From Gluconobacter kondonii (GTDB lineage: Bacteria > Pseudomonadota > Alphaproteobacteria > Acetobacterales > Acetobacteraceae): DNA of 64,000 nt. Below are positions 1 to 8,943 of the stretch, piece after piece (position 1 is the first letter of the stretch; each line of letters starts with the position of its first letter). The position numbers and the translations under genes were made by a program. The notes beneath the pieces were generated by a model, which saw only the letters and a program-made list of their open reading frames with translations, did not search any database and was not told where the DNA came from. The stretch covers positions 279,673-343,672 of the forward strand of contig NZ_BEWP01000002.1 of the NCBI RefSeq assembly GCF_002723995.1, read 5' to 3'.

Positions 1-466
1 CATTGAATATCGCGTGGCACAGTGCCGTCGTCCAGAACGGGTTAAGTCCCGCCTCCTTTTCCGCTGTCAGAAAACAGAAATAGAAGCAGCTCCCGCCCAC
101 CAGACCGGTACAAAGCGCCGTCAAGGCACTGCGTCCCAGACTGCCGCCGTAATGCGTGAATGAAAACGGCCCCACACAGGCAAGCCACGTTACAAACGGG
201 GTCAGGGGTCGATATCCCAACACCTTCCGCACCAACACGATCGGCAACCAGAAATAAAGCGCCGTTTCTATAATTGGCGCCAGCAAAACAGCCAGCACGA
301 CTGACGCTCCGAACCCAGGCTGCCATTTCCCAGTCGCCCCGAATCCCGCTGCACCAATCAAAAGATGCAAAAGGATGGCGATCAGGGCATTGAGCAACGC
401 ATAAAGCCCAGCAATCCGAAACGCCCGCCACACTACGACATCACGCAGCGGCGGCTCGACAGTCAC
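1..466 (-). CDS. CPBP-type intramembrane protease-like protein (partial, runs off the left edge)
   Basis: The minus strand reads open from a GTG at 464-466 to the window edge, giving 155 residues without a stop. The protein is strongly hydrophobic with several predicted membrane helices. It resembles the CPBP (CAAX protease/bacteriocin-processing) family: a degenerate motif 1 around E67 ([10 protein letters not shown], where the usual second Glu and the Arg are missing), a good motif 2 (FSFTH, F101/H105) and a good motif 4 (HAIFN, H151/N155). The start codon overlaps the stop of the upstream trhO gene in a GTGA arrangement, so translation is probably coupled. Members cleave peptides within membranes or act as bacteriocin self-immunity proteins; with motif 1 eroded, activity is uncertain. 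The C-terminus lies outside the window. Confidence 0.6.
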   Translation of the reverse strand, partial: MTVEPPLRDVVVWRAFRIAGLYALLNALIAILLHLLIGAAGFGATGKWQPGFGASVVLAVLLAPIIETALYFWLPIVLVRKVLGYRPLTPFVTWLACVGPFSFTHYGGSLGRSALTALCTGLVGGSCFYFCFLTAEKEAGLNPFWTTALCHAIFN

Positions 467-1404
467 TTCTGCCGAACACCCAGATGCCCAGCCTTCCGCG
501 CCTGAGCCAGCGCTTCCTGCCGCTCACGCTCGGCATAACGATGGCGCTGCTCTTCCGTCCGTTCATTGTGGCAATGCGGGCACGACACACCCTGCACGAA
601 CAGCGGCGAGGCCTTGTCATGCGCGTTCAGTGGCCGACGACAGGCATGGCACACATCATGCGTCCCGATCTCCAGACCATGCTTCACCGAAACACGCTGG
701 TCGAACACGAAACACTCACCTTCCCACAGGCTCTCTTCCTCGGGCACGGTCTCCAGATATTTCAGGATGCCGCCCTTAAGATGATAGACCTCGTCCACAC
801 CTTCCGCCCGCGCAAAGGACGTTGATTTCTCGCAGCGGATACCGCCCGTGCAGAACATGGCAATCTTCGGCAAACGACCTTTCGCTTCCAGTTCCTGCCG
901 CCGTTTGCGAAACCACTCCGGAAATTCACGGAAGGATTTCGTTTTGGGGTCTTCCGCGCCTTTGAACGTGCCGATCGCCACTTCATAATCGTTTCGCGTA
1001 TCAATCAGGATCGTATCCGGATCGGAAATCAGCGCGTTCCAGTCTTCCGGCGCCACATACCGCCCTACGCCCTGAAGCGGGTCGATATCCGGCTCGCCCA
1101 TCGTGACGATTTCCTTTTTCAGCCGCACCTTCATCCGGCGGAACGGCAGTTCAGGCGCGCAGGACTCCTTGCTTTCCAGATCCGTACAGCCCGGAAGTGC
1201 ACGGATATGCGCCATCACGCGCTCCATGCCCTCATCCGTCCCGGCAATCGTGCCGTTGATCCCTTCGCGCGCCAGAAGCAGAATCCCCCTGATCCCCTCA
1301 CGCTCGCACAGCTCCAGCAACGGTCCGCGCAATGCGGCAGGATCAGCGAACGGCGTGAAATGATACAGCGCGACAATGCGGATCGGTTCGAGAATATCGG
1401 ACAT
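463..1404 (-). CDS. trhO: tRNA uridine(34) hydroxylase, rhodanese-domain protein
   Basis: This 313-residue protein matches the YceA/UPF0176 family (TrhO), which uses oxygen to hydroxylate wobble uridine 34 in tRNA on the way to 5-(carboxy)methoxyuridine. Visible features are an N-terminal acylphosphatase-like region (residues 8-75, with AREGINGT), a rhodanese domain around residues 115-220 with the catalytic loop CTGGIRCE (Cys185), and a C-terminal cysteine cluster (CHAC, CPHC) that looks zinc-binding. The reading frame is open 40 codons further upstream, but family alignment begins at MSDILEP, so I place the start at 1404. Its stop overlaps the GTG of the CPBP-like gene. Family identity is clear; the exact start is inferred. 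Confidence 0.92.
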   Translation of the reverse strand: MSDILEPIRIVALYHFTPFADPAALRGPLLELCEREGIRGILLLAREGINGTIAGTDEGMERVMAHIRALPGCTDLESKESCAPELPFRRMKVRLKKEIVTMGEPDIDPLQGVGRYVAPEDWNALISDPDTILIDTRNDYEVAIGTFKGAEDPKTKSFREFPEWFRKRRQELEAKGRLPKIAMFCTGGIRCEKSTSFARAEGVDEVYHLKGGILKYLETVPEEESLWEGECFVFDQRVSVKHGLEIGTHDVCHACRRPLNAHDKASPLFVQGVSCPHCHNERTEEQRHRYAERERQEALAQARKAGHLGVRQK

Positions 1405-1547
1405 GAGGCAGGCATCCGGCAACCGGGACCGCAGACACAGCCGCGATCGGATGAAAAAAGACAGCCCCGGAAATATCAGGGCCAAAGCGGGGATGCCAGA
1501 CCCATATGACGCAGACACAGGCATGATCCCTGCGGTAAAGTGCTCCC

Positions 1548-2864
1548 ATGACCCAGATCAGCGCCATCCGCGGCCCCTTCCTGACCTTCCATGCCGATCC
1601 CTTCACCACCGATCCGATGGACGCCCTGCATCACGAGTCCGACGGCCTGATCCTGATCGAAAACGGCCGCATCACCGCTGCCGGTCCCTGGGACAGTCTG
1701 CGCGACACCATCCCCACAGGCACACCCATCGACCACTACCCCGACATGCTGATTTCCGCAGGCATGATCGACACGCACGTCCATTACCCGCAGCTCCCAG
1801 TCATCGCCTCCTATGGCGAGCAGCTTCTGGAATGGCTGGAAAGCTACGTCTTCCCCGCCGAAGCCCGCTACGCCGATCTGACTTATGCACGCACCGTCGC
1901 CCGGCAATTCCTGAACGAACTCCTGCGCGTCGGAACCACGACAGCCGCCGTGTTCTGCACGGTCCACCCCCAGTCCGTGGACGCCTTCTTCGAGGAGTCC
2001 GAACGCCTCAACACCTGCATGATTGCAGGCAAGGTCCTCATGGACCGCAACGCCCCGGAAAACCTGCGCGATACCGCCCAAAGCGGCTACGATCAGTCCG
2101 CAGACCTCATCGCACGCTGGCACAATCGCGGACGCCAGCTTTACGCCGTCACCCCCCGCTTCGCCCCCACCAGCACCCCCGAACAGCTCGATCTCGCAGG
2201 CGCACTTCTCGCCACGAAACCCGACCTGTTCATGCAGACACATCTGCTCGAAAACCGCTCCGAAATCGCCTGGGTCCGCGAACTTTTCCCCGACCGCAAC
2301 TCCTATCTGGACGTGTACGACAAGGCCGGTCTCCTGCGTCCCCGCGCCATTCTCGCCCATGCCGTTCACGCCGAAGAAACCGACTTCCAGCGCTGCCACG
2401 ACACAGGCTGCTCCATCGCGCACTGCCCCGGTTCAAACCAGTTCCTCGGCAGCGGCTCTTTCCCGCTCTTTGAAGCCCTCAAACCCGACCGCCGCGTGCC
2501 CGTTGGGATCGGCAGCGACATCGGCGCCGGGCCTTCCCTGTCGCTGCTTCAGGTTCTCTCCGACGCCTACAAGGTCGCACAGGGCCTCCAGACCAAACTC
2601 CACCCCGCGCAGGGACTCTGGCTTACCACGGCAGGAGGCGCACAGTCCCTCGGTCTTCAGGACAGGATCGGCAGCATCCAACCCGGCCTCTACGCCGATC
2701 TCTGCGTCTTCGATCCTGCCGCCACGCCTCTGGGCCGCATCCGCGCGCAGACGGCAGAAACCCTCGCCGACCGCCTGTTTGCCCTGACCATGCTGGGCGA
2801 CGACCGCAGCGTCGCCGCCACCTATGTCGCCGGAGAACTCCGTCATCAGCGCAAAACAGTCTGA
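1548..2864 (+). CDS. guaD: Guanine deaminase
   Basis: The 438-residue product belongs to the amidohydrolase superfamily and deaminates guanine to xanthine in the cytoplasm. The metal-binding motif DTHVH follows the first beta strand (near residue 78), further ligands sit in QTHLLEN and HAVHAEET, the SIAHCPGSN segment is typical, and the metal-binding Asp lies in GIGSDIGAG. Length fits bacterial GuaD (about 430-450). It is transcribed toward a DUF3034 gene and lies beside a convergent urate/allantoin operon, so the block handles purine salvage nitrogen: guanine to xanthine here, then urate products by neighbours. Xanthine dehydrogenase is not in the window. Confidence 0.93.
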   Translation: MTQISAIRGPFLTFHADPFTTDPMDALHHESDGLILIENGRITAAGPWDSLRDTIPTGTPIDHYPDMLISAGMIDTHVHYPQLPVIASYGEQLLEWLESYVFPAEARYADLTYARTVARQFLNELLRVGTTTAAVFCTVHPQSVDAFFEESERLNTCMIAGKVLMDRNAPENLRDTAQSGYDQSADLIARWHNRGRQLYAVTPRFAPTSTPEQLDLAGALLATKPDLFMQTHLLENRSEIAWVRELFPDRNSYLDVYDKAGLLRPRAILAHAVHAEETDFQRCHDTGCSIAHCPGSNQFLGSGSFPLFEALKPDRRVPVGIGSDIGAGPSLSLLQVLSDAYKVAQGLQTKLHPAQGLWLTTAGGAQSLGLQDRIGSIQPGLYADLCVFDPAATPLGRIRAQTAETLADRLFALTMLGDDRSVAATYVAGELRHQRKTV

Positions 2865-3028
2865 AGCCTGTGACACCAAGTGCTATTTTTATTTTGACTC
2901 TGAATTTTCAAAAATCGTAGGGTCATCTTAATTATTTGTCAGCATTTCAGAAACTATACTGGAAAGAGTATTTAACCTGCGAGAATACTTCAGCTCCCCC
3001 TCGGGCTCGCGACCTAAAAGCAGGACCC
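2865..3028 (+). promoter_or_regulatory. AT-rich leader/promoter region of the DUF3034 gene
   Basis: This 164-bp gap is clearly more AT-rich than the flanking genes between about 2880 and 2990 and precedes the DUF3034 start with an AGGA-type ribosome site (around 3021). I see no strong terminator after guaD, so read-through from guaD is possible. No specific operator was recognised. Confidence 0.35.
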
Positions 3029-4012
3029 ATGAACCACTCCCTCTCTTCCGCGCAGACTTTCCGCTCCCTGTTCTCCCTGACGGCGGCGCTGTCCTTCGGC
3101 ATCCTTCTTCCAGACCGCATCGCACACGCCGCAGACAATACAGCGAACGCACCACAGGTCACTCTGGGCAACGACGGAAACAGCAACGGGCAATCCCTGT
3201 TCCGCACCCTCTTTGACGGACAGCGCGCAATCGGCACCGGTGGCATGACGTCTCTTGAAGGCTCAAGCGGCGGTGGCCTCGCAACCTGGGCCACCATCAG
3301 CGGCTATGGCAGCGACAAGAGCGCAGGCATGGCCTTTCACTACAGCTATGTGAACGTCACCAATTACTGGGACCAGAACGTCGGCGCCTCAATCGGTCTT
3401 TTTGACCGCGTCGAGCTTTCCTACACCCATAATTTCTTCCAGACCCGGGCCACAGGCGCCAAGCTCGGCATTGGCAACGGCTACCAGTTCGATCTCGACG
3501 TCGCAGGCGCGAAAGTCCGCCTTTTCGGCCATGTCGCTGACAATACCCTGATCCCCCAGGTCGCCATCGGCGCCATGTACAAGCATGACAGCGACGGCCG
3601 CATCATTCACATGGTCGGCTCAAAACATACCGATGGCGCAGACGCCTATCTCGCCGTCACCAAGCTGTTTCCGAAAGTCGGCATCCTGATCGACACCACC
3701 GTCCGCTTCACCAAGGCCAACCAGTGGGGCATCATCGGTTTCGGTGGCGACCTCGATAACAATTACCACGCGCAGTTCGAAGGCTCCCTCGGCTATCTGC
3801 CGCCCTTTCTGCCCGGCCTCATTGTCGGCGTGGAATACCGCACCAAACCCCGCAACCAGCGCTTCACCGACGAAAGCAACTGGTTCGATGTCTATACCAG
3901 CTATTTCATCAACAAGCATCTGAACATCACGCTCGCCTATGTGTCACTTGGCACGATTGCGACATTCAAAAACCAGACGGGTTTCTATTTTTCCGCTCAG
4001 ACAGGATTCTGA
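3029..4012 (+). CDS. DUF3034 family outer-membrane-type protein
   Basis: The 327-residue product starts at ATG 3029, behind a purine-rich CAGGA site; the frame is open further upstream but the signal peptide (hydrophobic stretch ending in AHAAD near residue 35) begins here. The rest has alternating amphipathic strands, many Gly/Tyr/Asn residues and a C-terminal aromatic residue (AQTGF), as in outer-membrane barrels, and the sequence resembles the DUF3034 family, whose function is not established. Its place between guaD and the urate/allantoin operon suggests a channel or surface protein for purine uptake, which is inference from position only. Confidence 0.72.
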   Translation: MNHSLSSAQTFRSLFSLTAALSFGILLPDRIAHAADNTANAPQVTLGNDGNSNGQSLFRTLFDGQRAIGTGGMTSLEGSSGGGLATWATISGYGSDKSAGMAFHYSYVNVTNYWDQNVGASIGLFDRVELSYTHNFFQTRATGAKLGIGNGYQFDLDVAGAKVRLFGHVADNTLIPQVAIGAMYKHDSDGRIIHMVGSKHTDGADAYLAVTKLFPKVGILIDTTVRFTKANQWGIIGFGGDLDNNYHAQFEGSLGYLPPFLPGLIVGVEYRTKPRNQRFTDESNWFDVYTSYFINKHLNITLAYVSLGTIATFKNQTGFYFSAQTGF

Positions 4013-4020
4013 GGTGACAA

Positions 4021-4132
4021 TCCGGGCTCTGCCCGGACCCGGCAGGGATCTCGATCCCTGCACCCTGATTACATGAATCGGTGTCCAGAGGCCTCCGGCC
4101 TTTGGCGGGTTTCAGGGCAGAGCCCTGATCCC
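4021..4132. repeat. Dispersed multi-hairpin intergenic repeat, copy 1
   Basis: Located between the convergent DUF3034 and permease genes. It is a chain of palindromes: CCGGGCTCTGCCCGG (4022-4036), GCAGGGATC/GATCCCTGC (4042-4061), an imperfect CCAGAGG/CCTTTGG arm pair (about 4085-4104) and CAGGGCAGAGCCCTG (4113-4127). The first 50 bases match the copy at 44992 with only two differences (positions 17 and 32 of the alignment); the later modules share layout but not sequence. It may act as a terminator or RNA-stability element for both convergent transcripts. Confidence 0.8.
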
Positions 4133-5536
4133 TCACCCCTCCCGGATACGCTCGTCGATCAAAGACTCACGCGGAACATCCGTCGCGTGCGTCGCCTCAT
4201 GAATCGTTCGCTTCACGTTGAAGATCAGATGCAGCGAAATCGCCGACAGCGATCCCAGCGTAATGCCGCTTCCAAACACGATCTTCGCCCACATCGGAAA
4301 CGTGTCGGAAATATGCGGCTGAGCCGTCGCCAGCATACTCAGCCCGATGCTAGTGCCCACGATGATCACATTGCTCTGCCGGTTGAAATCCACCCGCGAG
4401 AGCGTCTGCACACCGACCACAGCCACGGTTGCGAACATCGCCAGCGCCGCCCCGCCCAGAACCGGCAGCGGCACCGCAGCCACCAACGCCCCCAGACGCG
4501 GCAGACACCCCAGCATCATCATGATGACCGCAGCAGCAGCCACGACCCAGCGGCTCTTTACCGCCGTCATCCGCACCAGACCAACATTTTCAGCAAAACA
4601 CGTATAGGGAAACGAGTTGAGCACGCCACCCAGCATGGTCGCGATCCCATCGGCCCGAAGCGTGCGGGCAATGTCTTCGGACGTGATCGGCTTGTCCACG
4701 ATTTCACCGGTCGCATAGACGTTGCCGATCGTCTCGATCATGGAAATCGTCATGACGATCACCATCGACAGGATTGAGACCGGATGAAACGTCGGCATCC
4801 CGAAATAGAACGGATGCGTGATGGACAGAAGCGGCGCGGACGACACCTCCCCGAAATTCGCATCGCCCAGTATCCAGGCCACCACCGTCCCAAGCACCAG
4901 TCCGATCAGCACCGCAATCGTAGCGATGAACCCACGAAACAGCCGCTGGATCACCAGAATGGACGCCAGCGTCCCCAACCCGTACCAGATACTCCGCAAC
5001 GGAACATGGTCCTGCATCACGGACGGACTGACCCCCGAGACAATATCATTCGCCGCCACCGGCAACAGCGCCAGACCGATGATGAGAATGATGGACCCGG
5101 TCACGACCGGCGGGAAAAACCGCACCAGCCCGGCGAAATGCCGCGCCATCAGCAACGTCACGAACCCCGCCACGATGACGGACCCGTAAATGGACAACAA
5201 CCCCGGCGTCCCGCCCCCCACGGCAGAGCCAATAGCGATCATCGGCCCCACGGCAGTAAACGTCACGCCCTGCAACAGCGGCAGCCGAACCCCGACCGGC
5301 CCGAACCCTACTGCCTGAAGCAGCGAGGCAATCCCGCAGGTGAACAGATCTGCATCAATCAGATGGATCAGCGTCTCGCGCGGCAGATGCAGCGCTCCCG
5401 CCACAAGGATCGGGACAATAACCGCCGCCGAATAGAACGCCAGCACATGCTGCAACCCGTAGGCCCCAAGCCGCCAGACCGGCAGTTTCTCGTCAACGGG
5501 ATGCAGACCGGTCATCGCGGCATTCTCGGCAGTCAT
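4133..5536 (-). CDS. NCS2 family xanthine/urate permease
   Basis: The 467-residue, highly hydrophobic product is a nucleobase:cation symporter-2 transporter, expected to import xanthine, urate or a related purine with protons across the inner membrane. The TM1 motif GLQHVLAFY and the family signature ENVGLVRMT near residue 320 are present, and the length and roughly 14 membrane segments fit the family. It is the last gene of the minus-strand purine operon, 9 bp after uraH, with a GAGG ribosome site before its ATG. The substrate is inferred from the operon; uric acid or xanthine are both reasonable. Confidence 0.88.
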   Translation of the reverse strand: MTAENAAMTGLHPVDEKLPVWRLGAYGLQHVLAFYSAAVIVPILVAGALHLPRETLIHLIDADLFTCGIASLLQAVGFGPVGVRLPLLQGVTFTAVGPMIAIGSAVGGGTPGLLSIYGSVIVAGFVTLLMARHFAGLVRFFPPVVTGSIILIIGLALLPVAANDIVSGVSPSVMQDHVPLRSIWYGLGTLASILVIQRLFRGFIATIAVLIGLVLGTVVAWILGDANFGEVSSAPLLSITHPFYFGMPTFHPVSILSMVIVMTISMIETIGNVYATGEIVDKPITSEDIARTLRADGIATMLGGVLNSFPYTCFAENVGLVRMTAVKSRWVVAAAAVIMMMLGCLPRLGALVAAVPLPVLGGAALAMFATVAVVGVQTLSRVDFNRQSNVIIVGTSIGLSMLATAQPHISDTFPMWAKIVFGSGITLGSLSAISLHLIFNVKRTIHEATHATDVPRESLIDERIREG

Positions 5537-5545
5537 GAAAAGCCC

Positions 5546-5878
5546 TCAGCTTCCGCGATAGGTGGAATATCCGAACGGCGCCGCCAGCAGGGGCACATGG
5601 GCATGAGCCCCTGCCGCCAGCCCGAACACGATCGGCACCACATCCAGAAACGGCGGATCAGACAGAACCTGCCCGCCTTTGCGGAAGTAATCGCCGATCC
5701 GGAATTCCAGACAATACATCCCTTTCGAAACGGCAACATCCCGCAGTTCCGGGCAACGCCCGTCCGCATTCGTCTGGCCTTCAAACAGAACCCGATCCCC
5801 CTGCAACAAACGCAGGCTCACACCCGCAGCAGGCTTTCCGGACACCGTGTCGAGAACATGCGTGGACAGAGAACTCAT
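5546..5878 (-). CDS. uraH: 5-Hydroxyisourate hydrolase (transthyretin-related)
   Basis: This 110-residue protein hydrolyses 5-hydroxyisourate, the unstable product of urate oxidation, to OHCU. It shows the N-terminal THVLD motif with the conserved His, the central YCLEFRIGDYF region, and the diagnostic C-terminal tetrapeptide-type ending YSTYRGS (YRGS). Length matches the family. Its start overlaps the uraD stop by four bases (ATGA), so the two sequential enzymes are probably translated together. No N-terminal export signal is seen, so it should act in the cytoplasm. Confidence 0.95.
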   Translation of the reverse strand: MSSLSTHVLDTVSGKPAAGVSLRLLQGDRVLFEGQTNADGRCPELRDVAVSKGMYCLEFRIGDYFRKGGQVLSDPPFLDVVPIVFGLAAGAHAHVPLLAAPFGYSTYRGS

Positions 5879-6399
5879 GCCGTCACCAGATCTTTCAGAC
5901 GAAGCCCTGCAATCGCATCAATCTGCGTCAGCGCCTCGGTCAGTTCCTGTTCGGGAGTGCCAGCCAGACGGCGCTCCATTTCATCCATAATCACGGTCTT
6001 CGCCGCTTTTCCGGGTGCAGCGACCTTGCGCACGCAAATCACGAACGGCATGGAAAACCGCGCGCGATACGCGTCATTCAGCCCCCGGAACCGCTCATAT
6101 TCCGCAGGCGTCAGACGATCCAGCCCGGCCGAAGCCTGTTCCGAGGCGGAATGTTCCGTCAGATCCGGATCAATCCCGGCCCGATGCCCAAGCTCCGGAT
6201 GCGCCCGCACCAATGCAAGCTGCGCCCTCAGCCCAACAGACCGCACAATCTGCGCAAACGCGAGCAGCATCGCATCCACATCCGCGAAAGGCCGCGCCTG
6301 GAGCGCCCCTTCCGCCACCCAGGGCGAATGTTCGTAAAGCCCACCGAACTGCGCAACAAACGCCTCGGCCGGCAGTGCATTGACGTCTGAAATCTTCAT
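5875..6399 (-). CDS. uraD: OHCU decarboxylase
   Basis: The 174-residue product, starting at MKISDVNAL, converts 2-oxo-4-hydroxy-4-carboxy-5-ureidoimidazoline to S-allantoin. The family hallmark AHPELG, with the catalytic His, sits near residue 67, and the C-terminal SMPFVICVR segment is characteristic. The frame is open upstream, but family alignment and a four-base ATGA overlap with the puuE stop support 6399 as the start. It is flanked by puuE and uraH, giving the standard urate-to-allantoin-to-allantoate order of enzymes. Confidence 0.94.
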   Translation of the reverse strand: MKISDVNALPAEAFVAQFGGLYEHSPWVAEGALQARPFADVDAMLLAFAQIVRSVGLRAQLALVRAHPELGHRAGIDPDLTEHSASEQASAGLDRLTPAEYERFRGLNDAYRARFSMPFVICVRKVAAPGKAAKTVIMDEMERRLAGTPEQELTEALTQIDAIAGLRLKDLVTA

Positions 6400-7295
6400 G
6401 CCGGATGCACAGACTGCCAGTGCCGCGCGATGTCCAACCGCGTCGCCACCCACACGCCTTCGCGCTTCTGGATATGCTCCAGAAATTTCAGCAGCCCCAG
6501 CGCCCGCGCCGGCTTGCCCGCCAGACGGCAATGCAGGCCGATCGACATCATCCGTCCGCCCTCGCGATACAGCATATCGAACGCATCGCGCAGATAAGTG
6601 AAGAACTGCTCGCCTTCCGTAAAACCGTTCAGCGCTGCGAACTTCATGTCATTCGCGTCCAGCGTATAGGGCACGATCAACTGCGCCCGGCCATTAGTCC
6701 GATCGTAATACGGCAGGTCATCCGCATAGGAATCGGCGTCATAAACAAACCCACCTTCCTCCGCGACCAGACGCGCCGTGTTCGGGCTCGTGCGCCCCTG
6801 ATACCAGCCCAGAGGCCGCTCCCCCGTGACTTCGGTGTGCAGCACAATGGCCTCGTGGATATGCGCCCGCTCCACATCCTCGGGGAAATCCTGATAATCA
6901 ATCCAGCGCAGACCGTGAGACGCAATTTCCCAGCCGCTCTCCTTCATGGCCGCCACCGCATCCGGATTGCGGGCCAGAGCCTTCGCCACACCAAACACCG
7001 TCACCGGCATCCCGGCTTCATCGAACAGCCGCCGCAGCCGCCAGAACCCGGCCCGGCTGCCATATTCGTACAGGCTCTCCATCTGCGCACAGCGCGCGCC
7101 AATGATGGATTTCGTGCCCACCATTTCGGACAGAAACGCTTCGGACCCCGCATCCCCATGCAGAACCGAATTCTCCGCCCCTTCTTCGTAATTGATAACG
7201 AACTGCACGGCGATACGCGCGCCATTCGGCCATTTCGGATCAGGCGGCGTGCGGCCATAACCGATCATGTCCCGCGGATAGCTGTCCTGCGTCAT
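6396..7295 (-). CDS. puuE: Allantoinase PuuE (polysaccharide-deacetylase fold)
   Basis: The 299-residue product resembles PuuE, the allantoinase of the NodB/polysaccharide deacetylase fold that opens allantoin to allantoate. Family features include RDMIGYGRTPPDPKWP at the N-terminus, the VNYEEGAE-type strand (here INYEEGAENS), EIASHGLRW and the GRTSPNT loop. I chose ATG 7295 because an AAGGAAAA ribosome site lies just upstream; a TTG six codons earlier would overlap the flavoprotein stop but has no such site. No allantoicase or ureidoglycolate gene is in the window, so later steps must be encoded elsewhere. Confidence 0.93.
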   Translation of the reverse strand: MTQDSYPRDMIGYGRTPPDPKWPNGARIAVQFVINYEEGAENSVLHGDAGSEAFLSEMVGTKSIIGARCAQMESLYEYGSRAGFWRLRRLFDEAGMPVTVFGVAKALARNPDAVAAMKESGWEIASHGLRWIDYQDFPEDVERAHIHEAIVLHTEVTGERPLGWYQGRTSPNTARLVAEEGGFVYDADSYADDLPYYDRTNGRAQLIVPYTLDANDMKFAALNGFTEGEQFFTYLRDAFDMLYREGGRMMSIGLHCRLAGKPARALGLLKFLEHIQKREGVWVATRLDIARHWQSVHPA

Positions 7296-7309
7296 GAACG
7301 TTTTCCTTT

Positions 7310-8770
7310 TCAAAGAACCGGCGGATCGAGACTGACGAGTTCTTCCGTGTCATAAGCCAATAGGCTCGCCAGATGCCTGTCGCCATCCTCCACGAACAGA
7401 TCGCGCGCAATGCCCCGCGCCAGCTTCTCCACACCGAAACGCATCCCGCTGATGGACGCCCCCGAAAGCCCCATGCTCGGCATGGCCCCGAACGTGAAAT
7501 TGTAAATTGCCGCCAGCATCGGCGCCTTCGGATCGGCCTTGTCTTTCGACAGGAACTGGAACCGCGCACCCAGATACGGATGGCTCCCCAGAAGCGCACT
7601 GTCTTCCCCGGCAGGGGGCGTGAAATGATCCCGCCACAGCAGAACAGACGACGCGAAATCCCGCGTTTCCGGACGCTGCGACAGGTCGATCGTGAACCCC
7701 GTCCCGATAATCAGGAAATCGAAGCGCATCTCGCCCTGCGGCGTCGTCACCACGATCTCGTCGCCGTCCATCCGCGTCGCCGTCCAAGGCGTTCCAGGAT
7801 GGAAAGCGAAGTTCTCATGACGGCGGCAGCGCCAGAACGTATCCTGCGGCGGCGGCTGGTTCAGGCTGTAGATCTGACGCATGAAACGCCAGCGCGTCAG
7901 GTCCGGCAGTTCCGAGAAATGCGCGAGAAAGCCCGCATTTTCCATCCAGCGATACGGATTAATGGCCGGAATCTTCGCCCGACGCAGACACAGATCCACC
8001 CGCCCCGCACCCTTTTCCAGCGCCGTCGCCGCATTGTCAAACGCGGATGCCCCGGCCCCCAGAACACCGATCCGCTTGCCCTTCAGCGCTTCAAAATCAA
8101 TGTCTTCGTGCGTATGGGCATAAACGGATTTCGGCAACGTCTCGGAAATAAAGGACGGCACATGCCACGTCCCCCCGCCGTCGATGCCCGTCGCCAGAAC
8201 CATCCGCCGTGCCAGACGCACCGTTTCCTGACCGGCCGCATTGCGGAATGTCAGCCGCAGCAGCCCCTCGTCCCAGCCAACATGCACCAGTTCCTGATCG
8301 TTCACGACCGGAATGTCGAGCGTCTGCCGCACCCAGTCCAGATAGGCCTGCCAGTCATGACGGGAAATCTTGTCCAAATCCTCCCACGCCTGCGCGCCGT
8401 AACGCGCCTCGAACCAAGATTGCGGCGTGAGGCTCGGGATTCCCAGATCCGGCCCCGTCACATGCCGGGGCGTACGCAGCGTGATCATGCGCGCAAACGT
8501 CGCCCACGGGCCTTCGCCGCCTTTCGCTGCTTTTTCAAAGACCTGCACATTGGTCACACCCTGTCGGCGCAACCCGAAGCACGACGTAATGCCCCCCTGC
8601 CCCGCGCCGATGATCGCCACATCCAGAACCGCTTCCCCGTCCCGATCCTGCGTCAGGCTCCAGTTGCCCGTCGCATAGCGGATTTTCGCCAGATCCTCCC
8701 GCACGCGCTCTGAAAGCGCGGCCAAAGCCTCCATAGCCGGAGTTTCGACGGGAAAAACGGTGGATATCAT
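7310..8770 (-). CDS. Flavin-containing monooxygenase-like FAD/NAD(P)H oxidoreductase, candidate urate hydroxylase
   Basis: The 486-residue product has two dinucleotide-binding folds: an FAD-site GAGQGG at residues 55-60 and a second Rossmann motif GAGASA at 238-243. An ATG-type segment (VLATGIDGG, about 192-200) and IIGTGF near the C-terminal third are as in group B flavin monooxygenases; the canonical FxGxxxH fingerprint is only weakly kept (SVYAHTHED). It is the first gene of the operon with puuE, uraD, uraH and a purine permease. All steps after urate oxidation are present but neither a classical uricase nor a PuuD-type oxidase is, so I infer this enzyme hydroxylates urate, like the flavoproteins HpxO and HpyO. 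Direct family membership with HpyO could not be tested here. Confidence 0.7.
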   Translation of the reverse strand: MISTVFPVETPAMEALAALSERVREDLAKIRYATGNWSLTQDRDGEAVLDVAIIGAGQGGITSCFGLRRQGVTNVQVFEKAAKGGEGPWATFARMITLRTPRHVTGPDLGIPSLTPQSWFEARYGAQAWEDLDKISRHDWQAYLDWVRQTLDIPVVNDQELVHVGWDEGLLRLTFRNAAGQETVRLARRMVLATGIDGGGTWHVPSFISETLPKSVYAHTHEDIDFEALKGKRIGVLGAGASAFDNAATALEKGAGRVDLCLRRAKIPAINPYRWMENAGFLAHFSELPDLTRWRFMRQIYSLNQPPPQDTFWRCRRHENFAFHPGTPWTATRMDGDEIVVTTPQGEMRFDFLIIGTGFTIDLSQRPETRDFASSVLLWRDHFTPPAGEDSALLGSHPYLGARFQFLSKDKADPKAPMLAAIYNFTFGAMPSMGLSGASISGMRFGVEKLARGIARDLFVEDGDRHLASLLAYDTEELVSLDPPVL

Positions 8771-8844
8771 GTGTCAAACCCCAAAGAACCGGCACGGACA
8801 GGGCAGTCTCCGGAGGGCGCCGGAGTGTCTTTCCGCATCAAAAA

Positions 8845-8861
8845 CGACAGGTCACCTGTCG
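8845..8861. promoter_or_regulatory. Perfect 17-bp palindrome in the flavoprotein/LysR divergent promoter region
   Basis: CGACAGGT-C-ACCTGTCG forms a perfect 8-1-8 inverted repeat in the 173-bp gap between the divergent purine operon (start 8770) and the LysR gene (start 8944). It is the only exact long palindrome I see in the gap and is a good candidate operator for the LysR regulator, although its sequence is not the classic T-N11-A box. Confidence 0.55.
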
Positions 8862-8943
8862 GGCGGGATAGTTTCACACCGCCTCAAGGTCGTATACTCC
8901 ATAAAAACGCTCCTCCCGTTCGCAAAAAGAGAGCAGTTCTTCC

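Noticed and set aside
42..431. 129-codon minus-strand frame at the left edge
   Set aside because: It is the wrong frame; the overlapping GTG-initiated frame gives a coherent CPBP-like membrane protein.
4784..6337. 517-codon plus-strand frame over the permease, uraH and uraD
   Set aside because: Arg/Pro/Gln-rich translation covering three well-supported genes on the other strand.
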